Assembly: GCA_964556005.1 (NCBI GenBank)
Contig: CAZKUR010000010.1
Location: 1-64,000 of the forward strand
Length of the DNA stretch: 64,000 bases
Reading direction: 5' to 3'
DNA from: CAZKUR01 sp964556005
GTDB lineage: Bacteria; Bacteroidota; Ignavibacteria; Ignavibacteriales; Ignavibacteriaceae
The translations under genes were made by a program, and so were the position numbers. The notes beneath the pieces are model-generated. The model was not told the origin of the DNA. It saw only the letters and a list, made by a program, of their open reading frames with translations, and did not search any database. This document shows positions 27,038 through 37,521 of the stretch, one piece after another (within the stretch, counting starts at the first letter, position 1; each line of letters opens with the position of its first letter).

Positions 27038-29422
27038 ATGATTAAATATTTCATATTACTTCCGGCAATACTTTTTTCCTATTTACCGCTCCGGGCCCAA
27101 AATCATCATGCAATAACAGGTACTGTAGTTGAATTAGAATCCCGCGAACCGTTACAATATGCAAATATTGTTCTTTCGAAAGAAATAGACAGCTCATTCG
27201 TAACCGGAACTGTCACAAATGCGGAAGGTACGTTCCGACTGGAAAATATTGACAAAGGAAAGTATTACTTAACTATAAGTTTTATGGGATTTGAAAAAAA
27301 TCAAACATCTGTCTTCAATCATCAAAGCAGCACATATATCGGAACTATTCCTCTCAAAAAATCAGCTATATTTTTAGACCAGGTTGATGTTACTGCAGAA
27401 AAGAGTACACTTATATCCTCGCTGGATAAAAAGATTTACAATGTCGGAAAAGATATAATTAGTGAATCGAGTTCGGTTAGCGAGATTCTGCAAAATATTC
27501 CATCTGTTTCAGTTGATATAAATGGGAAAGTAACACTGCGGGGGACGTCAAATATCACCTTTCTAATAAATGGTAAACCTTCATCTCTATTAAGAAGAAA
27601 TGCCGCTGCAGCGTTGCAGCAAATACCTGCTTATACAATTGAGCGAATAGAAGTTATAACTAATCCTTCGGCTAAATACAATCCTGAAGGGATGGGAGGA
27701 ATTATAAATATTATTAAAAAGAAGGAATCTGAAAAAGGAATAAACGGTCAAATAATCGAAAATATTGGGAATGAGAAAAGGTTTAACAGTAATCTTTTAT
27801 TTAACTACAGTCACCAAAATATAAGTACATACTTGAGCCATTCATTAAGGTCCGCTTCCGGGACAAACATTTTTTCCGATGCTAGGTTAAGAAAGGATTT
27901 AATTACCGGAGAGAATTTAAGTTTTTATAATGAAAGCGGCAGTTCAACCAGCAAACCGTTGGCGCAAATTTTAGATGCAGGATTAACATATCAATTAAAT
28001 GAAGAAAATAATTTTGAATTTTCCGGGAATTATTTTACACAAAATACATCTCATAACGGAATATCTAATATTAGTGTTGTTGACAACAATGGGCAGTATT
28101 TAAGCGATATGAAGTCATACAGTGCTAACGATGAATATGAAAAAGAAGGGGAAGGTGGTATTTCTTTTGAACATTTATTTAACGGGAATGAGGATCATAA
28201 TTTAACTATTGAAGGTACTTTTGCCGGCTATAATGAGAGTGAGACTCAAAATTTTAATGAATTATATACTATACCAATTGGTGAAAGTACAACAAAACAA
28301 ATTTTAGTTAAAAAATATGGAACTCAAACGGAATTAGTTTCGGAATACGCTCTACCGATAGACAATGAGAGTGATATTGAAGCCGGTTATTCCGGTGAAT
28401 TTATTTATGATAATATTTACTATAACAGTGAAGATGGTGAAAACCGGTTTAAGTTTAATCAAGGGCTTCATGCGCTTTATGGTCTTTACAGTAGAGATAT
28501 TAGCAATTTCAGCACTGAACTTGGAATAAGAGGTGAACTCGCCTTAATCAAATCTCATCTGGTTACTCCCACAGATTTATTAACGGACAATAATTACTTT
28601 AAACTGTATCCTTCATTTCTAATATCTTACGAACTTGATGAGTCTCAAAACTTTAAGCTTAGTTACAGCAAAAGAATCAATCGCCCCGACGCCGATCAGC
28701 TTAATCCATTTCCCGAATATATAGACCCAAGAAATGCTGAAGCCGGTAATCCCAATCTACGGCCTGAGCAGATTCATTCTTTTGAATTAACTTATCAGAA
28801 AGTTTTTGATATCTATACATTTACTCCTACTTTATTCTATCGTTACAAATACGATGCATTTACAACAGTTTCAAATCTTCACGGCGATAGTACAATTATT
28901 ACAACCACAGAAAACCTCTCTGATCAGAAAAATGCTGGTTTCGAAGCTATTGTTTCGGGTAAAATAGAAAAATGGTGTAATTTCGATCTCAGTGCAAGTT
29001 TATTTTACAACCAGATTGATGCAACTAACCTTGGTTATTCCAGCAATAAAAGTACTATCTCCGGTATGGCCGAATTGAATTCTTTATTTAAAGCTACAAA
29101 AAAAACATTTCTGCAGTTAAATATTTCTTACAATTCTCCGGGTCTTACTCCGCAGGGACAAAAGGAAGTAATATTTTATGTTAATGCAGGAGTTAAACAA
29201 TTACTTTATTACGATCAAATCTCCCTTACTTTCACAGTATCCGATCTTCTCAGTACATATAAAGAACGATGGAATATTAATGTACCCGATTTGAACCAGA
29301 CAACAAGACTTTATCGTAAAGAACCTGTTTTCTATTTGGGATTTTCCTGGCGTTTTGGAGAATCTTATCAAAGTGATGAGAACAAATTAGAATTTGAAGA
29401 AGAAGGATTAAGGAAATTATAA
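27038..29422 (+). CDS. Outer-membrane beta-barrel receptor, TonB-receptor-like
   Basis: 794 residues from the ATG at 27038, chosen because GAAGGAGAA lies eight bases upstream and the protein then starts with a clean signal peptide (MIKYFILLPAILFSYLPLRAQ). A CarboxypepD_reg-like domain (ITGTVVELESREPLQYANIV), a plug (LQNIPSVSVDINGKVTLRGT, LINGKPSSLLR, NPSAKYNPEGMGGIINIIKK) and a PF14905-type barrel follow. It shares plug wording with the protein at 9123 but is clearly diverged. It heads a same-strand run of eight genes that includes two RND permeases, so it may import or sense the compound the pumps export; this is inference. Confidence 0.88.
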   Translation: MIKYFILLPAILFSYLPLRAQNHHAITGTVVELESREPLQYANIVLSKEIDSSFVTGTVTNAEGTFRLENIDKGKYYLTISFMGFEKNQTSVFNHQSSTYIGTIPLKKSAIFLDQVDVTAEKSTLISSLDKKIYNVGKDIISESSSVSEILQNIPSVSVDINGKVTLRGTSNITFLINGKPSSLLRRNAAAALQQIPAYTIERIEVITNPSAKYNPEGMGGIINIIKKKESEKGINGQIIENIGNEKRFNSNLLFNYSHQNISTYLSHSLRSASGTNIFSDARLRKDLITGENLSFYNESGSSTSKPLAQILDAGLTYQLNEENNFEFSGNYFTQNTSHNGISNISVVDNNGQYLSDMKSYSANDEYEKEGEGGISFEHLFNGNEDHNLTIEGTFAGYNESETQNFNELYTIPIGESTTKQILVKKYGTQTELVSEYALPIDNESDIEAGYSGEFIYDNIYYNSEDGENRFKFNQGLHALYGLYSRDISNFSTELGIRGELALIKSHLVTPTDLLTDNNYFKLYPSFLISYELDESQNFKLSYSKRINRPDADQLNPFPEYIDPRNAEAGNPNLRPEQIHSFELTYQKVFDIYTFTPTLFYRYKYDAFTTVSNLHGDSTIITTTENLSDQKNAGFEAIVSGKIEKWCNFDLSASLFYNQIDATNLGYSSNKSTISGMAELNSLFKATKKTFLQLNISYNSPGLTPQGQKEVIFYVNAGVKQLLYYDQISLTFTVSDLLSTYKERWNINVPDLNQTTRLYRKEPVFYLGFSWRFGESYQSDENKLEFEEEGLRKL

Positions 29423-29516
29423 TTTAAGCTTCCTTAAAAATCAGTAACGGTTCATATTAATCTCCTGATATTGCACAAAAAATAATTTATTACAAACTAT
29501 AGAAGGAACAGATATC

Positions 29517-30425
29517 ATGCGTGAAAATCATGACATCTTTCGTAATAAACCATGGGCGGTTATATATCGTGTTACGATATTAACTCTTTTCATATTCATC
29601 GGAAACTTAAGTTTTACTTCACTCGCTCAAAATGAAAAAACACAAATGAATTATGAAGAATTTAATCTTAATAATTTCGATGAATCATCCATAAATATTA
29701 CAAACAAATGGTTACCGATGAAGCCGGGTACACGGTATATTTATGAAGGTACAACCATTGAGGATGGCGAAACCTTCAAACACCGTGTAATTATCACATT
29801 CACAGATATGACTAAAGTGATTGCCGGTGTTAATACTGTTGTTTCATGGGACCTGGATTACAGTGATGGTGAATTGGTGGAAGCTGAGATTGCATTTTTT
29901 GCACAGGATAAAAATGGAAATGTTTGGCGCATGGGTGAGCATCCGGAAGAATACGAGGAAGGAAAATTCGTCGCCTCATCAACCTGGATTCATGGTGTCG
30001 AAGGTTCGATAGCCGGTATTTCTATGCAGGCGGATCCAAAACTTGGAATGCCAAGTTATTCTCAGGGTTGGGCGCCATCGGTTGAATTTACAGACCGGGC
30101 ACAGGTAGATCAAATGGGGATTAAAAACTGCGTTCCATTAGATTGTTATGAAAATGTTCTGGTTATTTCAGAATCGAGTGAATCCGAAACGGATGCACAG
30201 CAGTTAAAGTATTTTGCACCGGATGTAGGAAATATACGTGTTGGTTGGAGAGGAGCAGGAGAGACTACACAAGAAACTCTTGAATTAACTGAAATTCAAC
30301 TATTAGTATTAGGGGCACTTGACGATGCACGGACAGAAGCAATGAAATTGGAAAAACATGCCTATGAAATTTCGGAAGATATTTATGGTAAAACTGCGCC
30401 GATGGAAAAAAGAACCATGGATTAA
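29517..30425 (+). CDS. Secreted protein of unknown family, paralogue of the one at 38768
   Basis: 302 residues, hydrophobic N-terminal segment ending TSLAQ (signal peptide). The body starts with WLPMKPGTRYIYEG, then TDMTKVIAGVNTVVSWD, AQDKNGNVWRMGE, GSIAGISMQADPKLGMPSYS and KYFAPDVGNIRVGW. This set of phrases recurs in order in the 238-residue protein at 38768, and similar proteins of unknown function are widespread in bacteria. It has no recognisable catalytic motif. Its position between the receptor and the first RND permease suggests a periplasmic accessory of that system. A GAAGGAAC ribosome site precedes the ATG. Confidence 0.8.
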   Translation: MRENHDIFRNKPWAVIYRVTILTLFIFIGNLSFTSLAQNEKTQMNYEEFNLNNFDESSINITNKWLPMKPGTRYIYEGTTIEDGETFKHRVIITFTDMTKVIAGVNTVVSWDLDYSDGELVEAEIAFFAQDKNGNVWRMGEHPEEYEEGKFVASSTWIHGVEGSIAGISMQADPKLGMPSYSQGWAPSVEFTDRAQVDQMGIKNCVPLDCYENVLVISESSESETDAQQLKYFAPDVGNIRVGWRGAGETTQETLELTEIQLLVLGALDDARTEAMKLEKHAYEISEDIYGKTAPMEKRTMD

Positions 30426-30569
30426 AAATAATTAAATAAAATAATAACTATTTGATTAGACCAATTTATTAAATAATTCAACTTTAATAATGTGTATTAA
30501 AATTTCGAAAGGAAGGATAACTATTAAGGATAATTAAAATAACTACTAACAAAATAGAGAGGGAGCTAT

Positions 30570-33500
30570 ATGATTAGGTGGATAATTGAATCGAGTCTCA
30601 GGATTCGATTCTTTGTAGTTGCTATCGGCATTTTGCTGATATTCTTGGGCATAACACAGCTTACAAAACTACCGGTTGATATTTTGCCTGAATTTTCCCG
30701 TCCTTATGTGCAAGTTCAAACGGAAGCGCTTGGTCTCTCTGCTGCAGAAGTTGAAGCACTTATCACCACGCCTCTCGAAGCCGATATGCTGAACGGTGTA
30801 TCCTGGGTAGATGAGATACGTTCGGAATCAATCCCGGGATTATCATCAATTGTTCTTATCTTCGAACCAGGAACGGACATCATGGCAGCGAGACAAATGG
30901 TGCAGGAGCGTTTAGTTTCAGTGTTTGCTCTGCCTAATGTATCAAAAGCGCCTGTAATGCTGAATCCCATGTCATCAACAAGCCGCTGTATGATGGTCGG
31001 ACTTACATCTAAACAACTTTCGAAAATTGAAATGTCTGTTTTGGCAAGATGGACGATCGTACCCCGTTTAATGGGTATACCCGGAGTTGCCAATGTGGCT
31101 ATTTGGGGATTCCGGGATCGACAAATACAGGTGCAGGTCGATCCAAATCAACTTAAAGAAAATAGGATTTCTTTAAATCAGATTATTAGTACTACCGGAA
31201 ATGCATTATGGGTTTCACCTCTTAGTTTTTTAAATGCATCCACACCGGGAACCGGCGGATTTTTCGATACACCGAATCAAAGATTAGGCATTCGCCATAT
31301 TTTACCCATTACTACTCCGGAAGAATTATCCAAAGTAATAGTTGAAGGATCAAAGCTATCTCTTGGCAGTGTAAGTAATATTGTTGAAGAACATCAACCG
31401 CTGATTGGTGATGCAATAGTTGATGAGTCACCAAATCTTATGCTTATTATAGAAAAATTTCCATGGGCTAATACGGTGCAAGTTACTAATGATGTCGATG
31501 AGGCACTTAAAGGTTTGGCACCCGGTTTAACAGGACTGGAAATAAATTCAACACTTTTCAGACCAGCTACATTTATTGAAAATGCAGTTGATAATTTAAC
31601 CGAAACATTTTTCATTGGTGCTATATTAATCATTTTCGCACTATTAGCCTTCTTTATTAATTGGCGTATTGCTCTTATAAGTTTCGCTGCAATTTTGATA
31701 TCATTAATTGTAGTGGTTGGAATATTATTCCTGCAGGGTGTAACACTGAATATGATGATTATAGCGGGAATTGTAATCGCTCTGGGGGCTGTACTCGATG
31801 ATGCCGTTATTGACATTGAAAATATTAAGAATCGAATAAATAAAGAAAAAGAAAAAAATACTGATAAGTCAATACTCTCAATAATATTTCAGGCATCAGT
31901 CGAGATGCGTACCCCAATAATTTATGCGACTTTAATCATCTTTTTAATTATAGCCCCGGTATTTTTTATGAGAGGTATTGCAGGAGCCTTTTATCAGCCT
32001 GTGGCTTTTGCATATACTTTATCATTAGTAGTTTCTTTTATTGTTGCTATAACACTTACTCCTGCATTGACTTCGATGCTTTTTAAAAAATCCTCAGTAA
32101 TTAATAATTCGCCCATCACGGTATTTTTACATCGCACTAATGACTTCATGGCTTCTAAAGTTATAAAGATTGCGCGGCCTGCATTCGTATTGGTTTGTAT
32201 TTTTTCGTTGGCAGGAATAGTAATGTCATTTTTCCTTAAAGATAAATCTTTGGTGCCTGAGTTCAAAGAAACAGATTTAATGGTTAGATGGGAAGCGTCT
32301 CCGGGTACCTCTCATCTTGAAATGAATAGGATTCTCGGTCTGGCTAGTAAAGAGCTGGACAAGATTAATGGAGTTAAATCTGTAAGCGGTCATGTTGGGC
32401 GTGCAGTGATGTCTGATTTAGTAAAAAATGTTAATACAGGGCAGCTTTGGATAAATGTAGATCCGGATGAAGATTATGATAAAATAGTAAAGGAAGTTCA
32501 ATCGGTAGTAAAAAGTTATACAGGTTTTTCGCAAGAGGTATTAACCTATTCCAAGTCAAAAGTGAGAGAAGAGCTTTCAGGAACCGATGAGTCTTTTGTA
32601 GTGCGTGTTTATGGCGAAGATATGGGTATTATCCGGAGTAAAGCCGAAGAAATAAAGAACATGATGGCTTCGATTAAGGGTATTTCGGAAGTAAATGTTA
32701 ATTATCCCGATGTAGAACCGACATTAGAGATAGAGGTTAATCTTGAATCAGCAAAACGATATGGATTAAAACCAGGTGATGTTAGACGGCAGGTCGCTTC
32801 ATTAATTTCGGGGCTTGGTGTAGGAAATCTTTTTGAAGAACAGAAAGTTTTCGATGTAGTCGTTTGGGGCAAACCCGAAACTCGTCATAGTATTACAGGT
32901 ATACAAAATTTGCTTATTGAATCCTCTGATGGTAATTATGTACCGCTTAAGGAAATAGCTGATATTCGAATAGTACCTAATGAAACGAATATTAGGCGTG
33001 AGTCCGTTGCCCGGTATATCGATGTAACTGCAGCCATAAAAGGCGGCTCCTTTACAAACGTTATAAATAACGTAAAAAATAATATTGAAAAAATAAAGTT
33101 TCCTCTTGAATACCGTGCGGAACTTTTAGGTGAATATGCAGAAAGACTTGATGCCTATAAGCAGATACGTAATTTCTCTATTGCTGCTTTGATACTAATC
33201 TTTCTTCTTCTCCAGGCCGCTTTTAGAAGCTGGAAATTAGGTGCAGCAATATTCTTTACACTGCCGATGGCAATGGTGGGAGGGATAATTGCAAATTACA
33301 TCGGTTACGGAAATTTGTTTTCAATGGGAGCAATAATCGGTTTTGTAACAGTGCTGGGTATTACTGTTCGAAACACAATAACACTAATTCACAGGTATCG
33401 TATTCTTGAAAAAGATGAAGGTGAGGCTTTTAGCCCGGCTCTAATTGAAAAAGGGACACGGGAAAGATTGAGTTCGATAATTCTAACTGCTGTATTAATA

Positions 33501-33701
33501 ATCTTAGCATTTATCCCTATGCTTTTAACCGGAAATATTGCCGGTCTTGAGATTGTGCATTCAATTGCGGTAGTTGTCATAGGCGGAATTATTACCTCAA
33601 CACTTTATTCGCTTTTAGCCGTACCTGTAATTTATTTCCTTTTTGGTTCCGGCCGTGAACCGGAATTGGAACTTGGAACAAATATAACTCCGATTGAATA
33701 A
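30570..33701 (+). CDS. RND efflux permease, CusA/CzcA-like (first of two)
   Basis: 1043 residues, full length for heavy-metal-type RND permeases. Transmembrane segment 1 begins RIRFFVVAIGILLIFLGITQ, followed by LPVDILPEFSRPYVQVQTEA. Helix 4 contains the proton-relay acids Asp410-Asp411 in GAVLDDAVIDIEN. The second half has VTVLGITVRNTITLIHRYR. GLGVGNLFEEQKVFDVVVW in the C-terminal periplasmic loop is typical of the CusA branch. It is about half identical by eye to the permease at 34296 in the conserved blocks. No full adaptor or TolC is encoded nearby. A GAGGGAG site precedes the ATG. Confidence 0.9.
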   Translation: MIRWIIESSLRIRFFVVAIGILLIFLGITQLTKLPVDILPEFSRPYVQVQTEALGLSAAEVEALITTPLEADMLNGVSWVDEIRSESIPGLSSIVLIFEPGTDIMAARQMVQERLVSVFALPNVSKAPVMLNPMSSTSRCMMVGLTSKQLSKIEMSVLARWTIVPRLMGIPGVANVAIWGFRDRQIQVQVDPNQLKENRISLNQIISTTGNALWVSPLSFLNASTPGTGGFFDTPNQRLGIRHILPITTPEELSKVIVEGSKLSLGSVSNIVEEHQPLIGDAIVDESPNLMLIIEKFPWANTVQVTNDVDEALKGLAPGLTGLEINSTLFRPATFIENAVDNLTETFFIGAILIIFALLAFFINWRIALISFAAILISLIVVVGILFLQGVTLNMMIIAGIVIALGAVLDDAVIDIENIKNRINKEKEKNTDKSILSIIFQASVEMRTPIIYATLIIFLIIAPVFFMRGIAGAFYQPVAFAYTLSLVVSFIVAITLTPALTSMLFKKSSVINNSPITVFLHRTNDFMASKVIKIARPAFVLVCIFSLAGIVMSFFLKDKSLVPEFKETDLMVRWEASPGTSHLEMNRILGLASKELDKINGVKSVSGHVGRAVMSDLVKNVNTGQLWINVDPDEDYDKIVKEVQSVVKSYTGFSQEVLTYSKSKVREELSGTDESFVVRVYGEDMGIIRSKAEEIKNMMASIKGISEVNVNYPDVEPTLEIEVNLESAKRYGLKPGDVRRQVASLISGLGVGNLFEEQKVFDVVVWGKPETRHSITGIQNLLIESSDGNYVPLKEIADIRIVPNETNIRRESVARYIDVTAAIKGGSFTNVINNVKNNIEKIKFPLEYRAELLGEYAERLDAYKQIRNFSIAALILIFLLLQAAFRSWKLGAAIFFTLPMAMVGGIIANYIGYGNLFSMGAIIGFVTVLGITVRNTITLIHRYRILEKDEGEAFSPALIEKGTRERLSSIILTAVLIILAFIPMLLTGNIAGLEIVHSIAVVVIGGIITSTLYSLLAVPVIYFLFGSGREPELELGTNITPIE

Positions 33702-33772
33702 AGAATGTAATGGATGTAGTAAATGAAAGAAATTTTATAAAATAATTAAAGATTAAATAAAGAGGGTCTATC

Positions 33773-34210
33773 ATGAAAAATAAAAATAGATTCATCACCT
33801 TAGTTCTGATGTTCACTTGCATTCTGTTATTCGGATGTAGTGAGGAAATTAAAAACAAAGAAGCTGAACATCCGGCGGAAGTTGAAGAAATCGAGGGAAC
33901 GGAATTCAGCACAATTACATTAACCGATAAAGCTATTGAAAGGATTGGTTTACAAACTGCTGTGGTTAGTGAAATGCTTCAATCGCCTTTGCGGTTAGTT
34001 GTTCCATATTCTGCAATAATCTACGATCCGAAAGGTCAACCATGGGTTTATACAAACCCGCAGCCGCGGACATTCGTTCGCTATAAAGTAAATGTCGATT
34101 ACATTAATGGAGAAAAGGCATACCTTTTAGAAGGACCTCCGGCAGGTACAGTTGTAGCCAAAATTGGAGTAGCCGAACTATACGGTACCGAATTCAAGGT
34201 AGGGCATTAA
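33773..34210 (+). CDS. Mini-adaptor lipoprotein: membrane-proximal part of an RND adaptor only
   Basis: 145 residues; lipobox LLFGC with Cys22 as the lipidated residue. After a short acidic linker, the mature part reads TLTDKAIERIGLQTAVVSE, VPYSAIIYDPKGQPWVY and VAKIGVAELYGTEFKV. These correspond to the end of the beta-barrel and the membrane-proximal domain of CusB/CzcB-type adaptors. The lipoyl domain and helical hairpin that contact TolC are absent, and typical adaptors are 350-400 residues long. It sits exactly between two RND permease genes. The frame is clean, so this looks like a selected short form and not a pseudogene. Confidence 0.75.
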   Translation: MKNKNRFITLVLMFTCILLFGCSEEIKNKEAEHPAEVEEIEGTEFSTITLTDKAIERIGLQTAVVSEMLQSPLRLVVPYSAIIYDPKGQPWVYTNPQPRTFVRYKVNVDYINGEKAYLLEGPPAGTVVAKIGVAELYGTEFKVGH

Positions 34211-34295
34211 AAAATTTATAAATGCAATATCAAAGGTTTAATAAAACGGAGGTTTTTATGATAATTAATATCATTAACAGCAATGGAGGTTTGCC

Positions 34296-37200
34296 ATGAT
34301 GCGTTGGATTGTTGGTAGAAGTTTAAGATTTCGTTTCCTCGTGATAGCAATTGCCGCAGGCCTAATATACTTTGGCATTGAACAAATAAGCAAAATGCCG
34401 GTAGATGTTTTCCCTGAGTTCGCACCTCCGATTGTTGAGGTTCAAACGCCTTGTTTGGGATTATCACCGGAGGAAGTGGAAACTTTAATAACGATACCGC
34501 TTGAACAGGCATTAAACGGAATACCGGGTCTCGATGTTATGCGCTCAAAATCCGTTGAGCAGCTATCATCTGTAAAAATGATCTTCAAACCGGAAACAGA
34601 CCTTCTGCTTGCCAGGCAAATGGTGCAGGAACGGGTTTCACTGATTACACCCAGTATTCCTACTTGGGCGGCTCCTCCGGTAATTCTGCCGCCATTATCT
34701 GCAACAAGCCGTTGTATGAAAATCGGAATCTCTTCCGATTCATTATCTGTAATTGACCTTTCTATGATAGCTTACTGGACTATCCGGCAGCGTTTAATGC
34801 GGGTCCCGGGTGTTGCCAATGTAGCAATTTGGGGTGAGCGAATACAAATGCTTCAAGTTGAAATTGTTCCGGAATGGCTGGAGAAATATCAAGTTACGGT
34901 TGATGACGTAATGAGAGCAACTGCCGATGCTTTAGACGTTGGTTTATTAAAATATTCTGATGGGCATATTATAGGAAAAGGCGGCTGGATAGAAACTCCA
35001 AATCAAAGACTCCCTGTTCGTTTCGTGTTGCCTTTAATTTATAAATCCGATGAAGTTAGTCCGGAACCGTTAGCTAATGTTGTTGTTAAAATTAAAGATG
35101 GCAAACCACTGCTTCTCAGAGATGTTGCTCGAGTGGTTGTTGATCATCAGCCCATGATTGGAGATGCAATTATAAATGACGGTCCCGGTTTATTATTAAT
35201 AGTGGAGAAATTTCCCTGGGGTAATACACTGCAGGTGACGCAAGGTGTGGAAAAAGCTTTAGCTACATTACAGCCGGGATTACCAAATGTGAATATTGAT
35301 CATGAAATATTCCGGCCTGCTACTTTTATAGACATGTCAATTGACAATTTAACACGTGCATTAATTATTGCGGCAATACTCGTAATATTTATATTATTTT
35401 CCTTCCTTTATGAATGGCGTGTCGCACTGATAAGTTGTACTGCCATACCTCTTTCGTTGATAGCGGGTGGGTTAGTGCTGTACCTGCGAGGTGCTACTAT
35501 TAATACAATGGTTCTCGCCGGCTTTGTTATAGCTCTCGGGGCAGTAGTAGATGATGCAATCGTCGATGTAGAAAATATAGTCCGACGCCTGCGAGAGCAC
35601 CGAAAAGAAGGAGGCAAATTATCTATCGGCAGGATCATCCTTGAAGCTTCGATGGAAGTACGTCATGCAATAATATTTGCAACACTTATCGAAGTGATGG
35701 CATTAGTTCCGGTATTTGTAATGGAAGGACTATCCGGAGCATTCTTCAGACCGCTCGCATTATCATACGCACTTGCTGTTCTCGCTTCTATGATTGTAGC
35801 ACTTACGGTAACTCCTGCAATGAGTTATGTGCTTTTACGTAATGTTGCACTGGAAAAACATGAATCACCCTTAATTAGGTTTTTGCACCGGATTTATACT
35901 TCGATTCTTGCAAGAATCGTAAATAAACCATACACGGCATATTTTACAGTTGGAATTGTTGTACTTGCCGGTATTTTAATTTTACCCAATTTAGGCCAAT
36001 CGCTCTTACCTTCCTTTAAAGAAAGAGATTTCCTGATGCATTGGTTAACCAAACCTGGAACATCTTGGCCCGAGATGAATAGGATTACAACTCTAGGAAG
36101 TAAGGAATTAAGAAAAATTCCCGGTGTTAGAAATTTCGGCGCTCATATCGGACAGGCACTTATTATGGATGAAGTAGTTGGAGTGAATTTCGGAGAAAAT
36201 TGGATCAGCATCGATCCGGAAGTTGACTATGATGAAACAGTTAATAAAATCCAGGAAACTGTTGATGGATACCCGGGACTTTATCGTGATGTTTTGACCT
36301 ATTTGAAAGAAAGAATACGCGAAGTGCTAACAGGAACTTCCGAAGCCATAACAGTACGTATCTATGGAAATGAATTGAATACGCTTCGAAATAAAGCTGA
36401 TGAAGTGAAAGAAGCACTTGAAGAGGTTGAAGGTCTTACGGACTTACATGTCGAGCTTATGGAGGAAGTCCCTCAAATTGAGGTAAAAGTCGATCTGGAT
36501 AAAGCTCAAAAGTATGGTATAAAACCGGGTGATGTGAGAAGAATTGCCTCGACATTAGTAGCCGGTGAGGAAGTCGGTGATATTCATAATGCTTACAGGA
36601 CTTATGATGTTAATGTTTGGAGTATCCCTGAATCGCGTTCCGATCTAACAAGTATTCGCAACCTGTTAGTTAATGTACCGGGAGGCGGTTATGTCAAGTT
36701 AAGTGATGTAGCCAGTGTTGATATAAAACCAACTCCGAATATAATTAAACATGAAAATCTGAAACGCAGGATAGATGTAGGCGGGAATGTTCGCGGCCGA
36801 GACCTTGGCTCCGTTGTGGAAGATGTGGATGAAGCAATCTCTCGAATCAGCTTTCCAACTGAATATTACCCTGAGTTGATAGGAGAATATGCTGAACGCC
36901 AAAAAGTGCAGCAGCGATTGCTAATTTTTGCAATCTTATCTTTAATAGCAATTTTCTTTTTACTCCATACTTCATTTAAAAGCGCAAAGCTGGCAACTTT
37001 ATCATTTTTACTTCTTCCAACTGCTTTAGTAGGCGGAATCATTGCAGCATATTTTGGTGACGGTGTTATCTCCCTAGGCTCACTTGTTGGATTTCTCACA
37101 GTACTGGGAATTGCCGCACGGAACGGTATATTAATGATAAATCATTTTCAGCATCTTGAACAGTTCGAAGGTGAATCCTTTGGACCAACACTTGTACTGC

Positions 37201-37436
37201 GAGGAGCAAAAGAACGGCTTGCACCAATATTAATGACCGCTTCAACTACCGGACTTGCACTTATTCCTCTCGTTATTGCCGGTAATATTCCCGGTCATGA
37301 AATTGAACTCCCGATGGCTGTTGTTATTTTAGGTGGTCTTGTTACTTCTACCTTACTAAATCTTTTCATCATTCCTTCTTTATACTTGCGTTTTGGGTAT
37401 ATTCGTAATCTTAAGATTGCAACTATAAAAAATTGA
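34296..37436 (+). CDS. RND efflux permease, CusA/CzcA-like (second of two)
   Basis: 1046 residues. N-terminus RFRFLVIAIAAGLIYFGIEQ, then MPVDVFPEFAPPIVEVQTPC. Proton-relay Asp419-Asp420 in GAVVDDAIVDVENIVRRLRE; VFVMEGLSGAFFRPLALSYA after helix 5; VTVYG-type loops and VLGIAARNGILMINHF in the C-terminal half. The start is supported by GGAGG nine bases before the ATG. It follows the mini-adaptor by 85 bases and differs enough from the upstream permease to suggest an old duplication and possible heteromeric or parallel pumps. Substrate unknown; the clade contains mono- and divalent metal exporters. Confidence 0.9.
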   Translation: MMRWIVGRSLRFRFLVIAIAAGLIYFGIEQISKMPVDVFPEFAPPIVEVQTPCLGLSPEEVETLITIPLEQALNGIPGLDVMRSKSVEQLSSVKMIFKPETDLLLARQMVQERVSLITPSIPTWAAPPVILPPLSATSRCMKIGISSDSLSVIDLSMIAYWTIRQRLMRVPGVANVAIWGERIQMLQVEIVPEWLEKYQVTVDDVMRATADALDVGLLKYSDGHIIGKGGWIETPNQRLPVRFVLPLIYKSDEVSPEPLANVVVKIKDGKPLLLRDVARVVVDHQPMIGDAIINDGPGLLLIVEKFPWGNTLQVTQGVEKALATLQPGLPNVNIDHEIFRPATFIDMSIDNLTRALIIAAILVIFILFSFLYEWRVALISCTAIPLSLIAGGLVLYLRGATINTMVLAGFVIALGAVVDDAIVDVENIVRRLREHRKEGGKLSIGRIILEASMEVRHAIIFATLIEVMALVPVFVMEGLSGAFFRPLALSYALAVLASMIVALTVTPAMSYVLLRNVALEKHESPLIRFLHRIYTSILARIVNKPYTAYFTVGIVVLAGILILPNLGQSLLPSFKERDFLMHWLTKPGTSWPEMNRITTLGSKELRKIPGVRNFGAHIGQALIMDEVVGVNFGENWISIDPEVDYDETVNKIQETVDGYPGLYRDVLTYLKERIREVLTGTSEAITVRIYGNELNTLRNKADEVKEALEEVEGLTDLHVELMEEVPQIEVKVDLDKAQKYGIKPGDVRRIASTLVAGEEVGDIHNAYRTYDVNVWSIPESRSDLTSIRNLLVNVPGGGYVKLSDVASVDIKPTPNIIKHENLKRRIDVGGNVRGRDLGSVVEDVDEAISRISFPTEYYPELIGEYAERQKVQQRLLIFAILSLIAIFFLLHTSFKSAKLATLSFLLLPTALVGGIIAAYFGDGVISLGSLVGFLTVLGIAARNGILMINHFQHLEQFEGESFGPTLVLRGAKERLAPILMTASTTGLALIPLVIAGNIPGHEIELPMAVVILGGLVTSTLLNLFIIPSLYLRFGYIRNLKIATIKN

Positions 37437-37447
37437 TTTATTAATAT

Positions 37448-37480
37448 GCAGTGATGATAATTTTAGATTGTCATCACTGC
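37448..37480 (+). terminator. Hairpin between the second RND permease and the porin
   Basis: GCAGTGATGA at 37448-37457 pairs perfectly with TCATCACTGC at 37471-37480 across a 13-base loop, followed within 20 bases by AATTTTTAT. It lies 12 bases after the permease stop. It may end part of the transcripts or protect the 3' end, since the porin gene continues in the same direction. Confidence 0.65.
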
Positions 37481-37521
37481 TGCTTATAATTTTTATAAAA
37501 TAATATTTTGCGAGGATTAAA

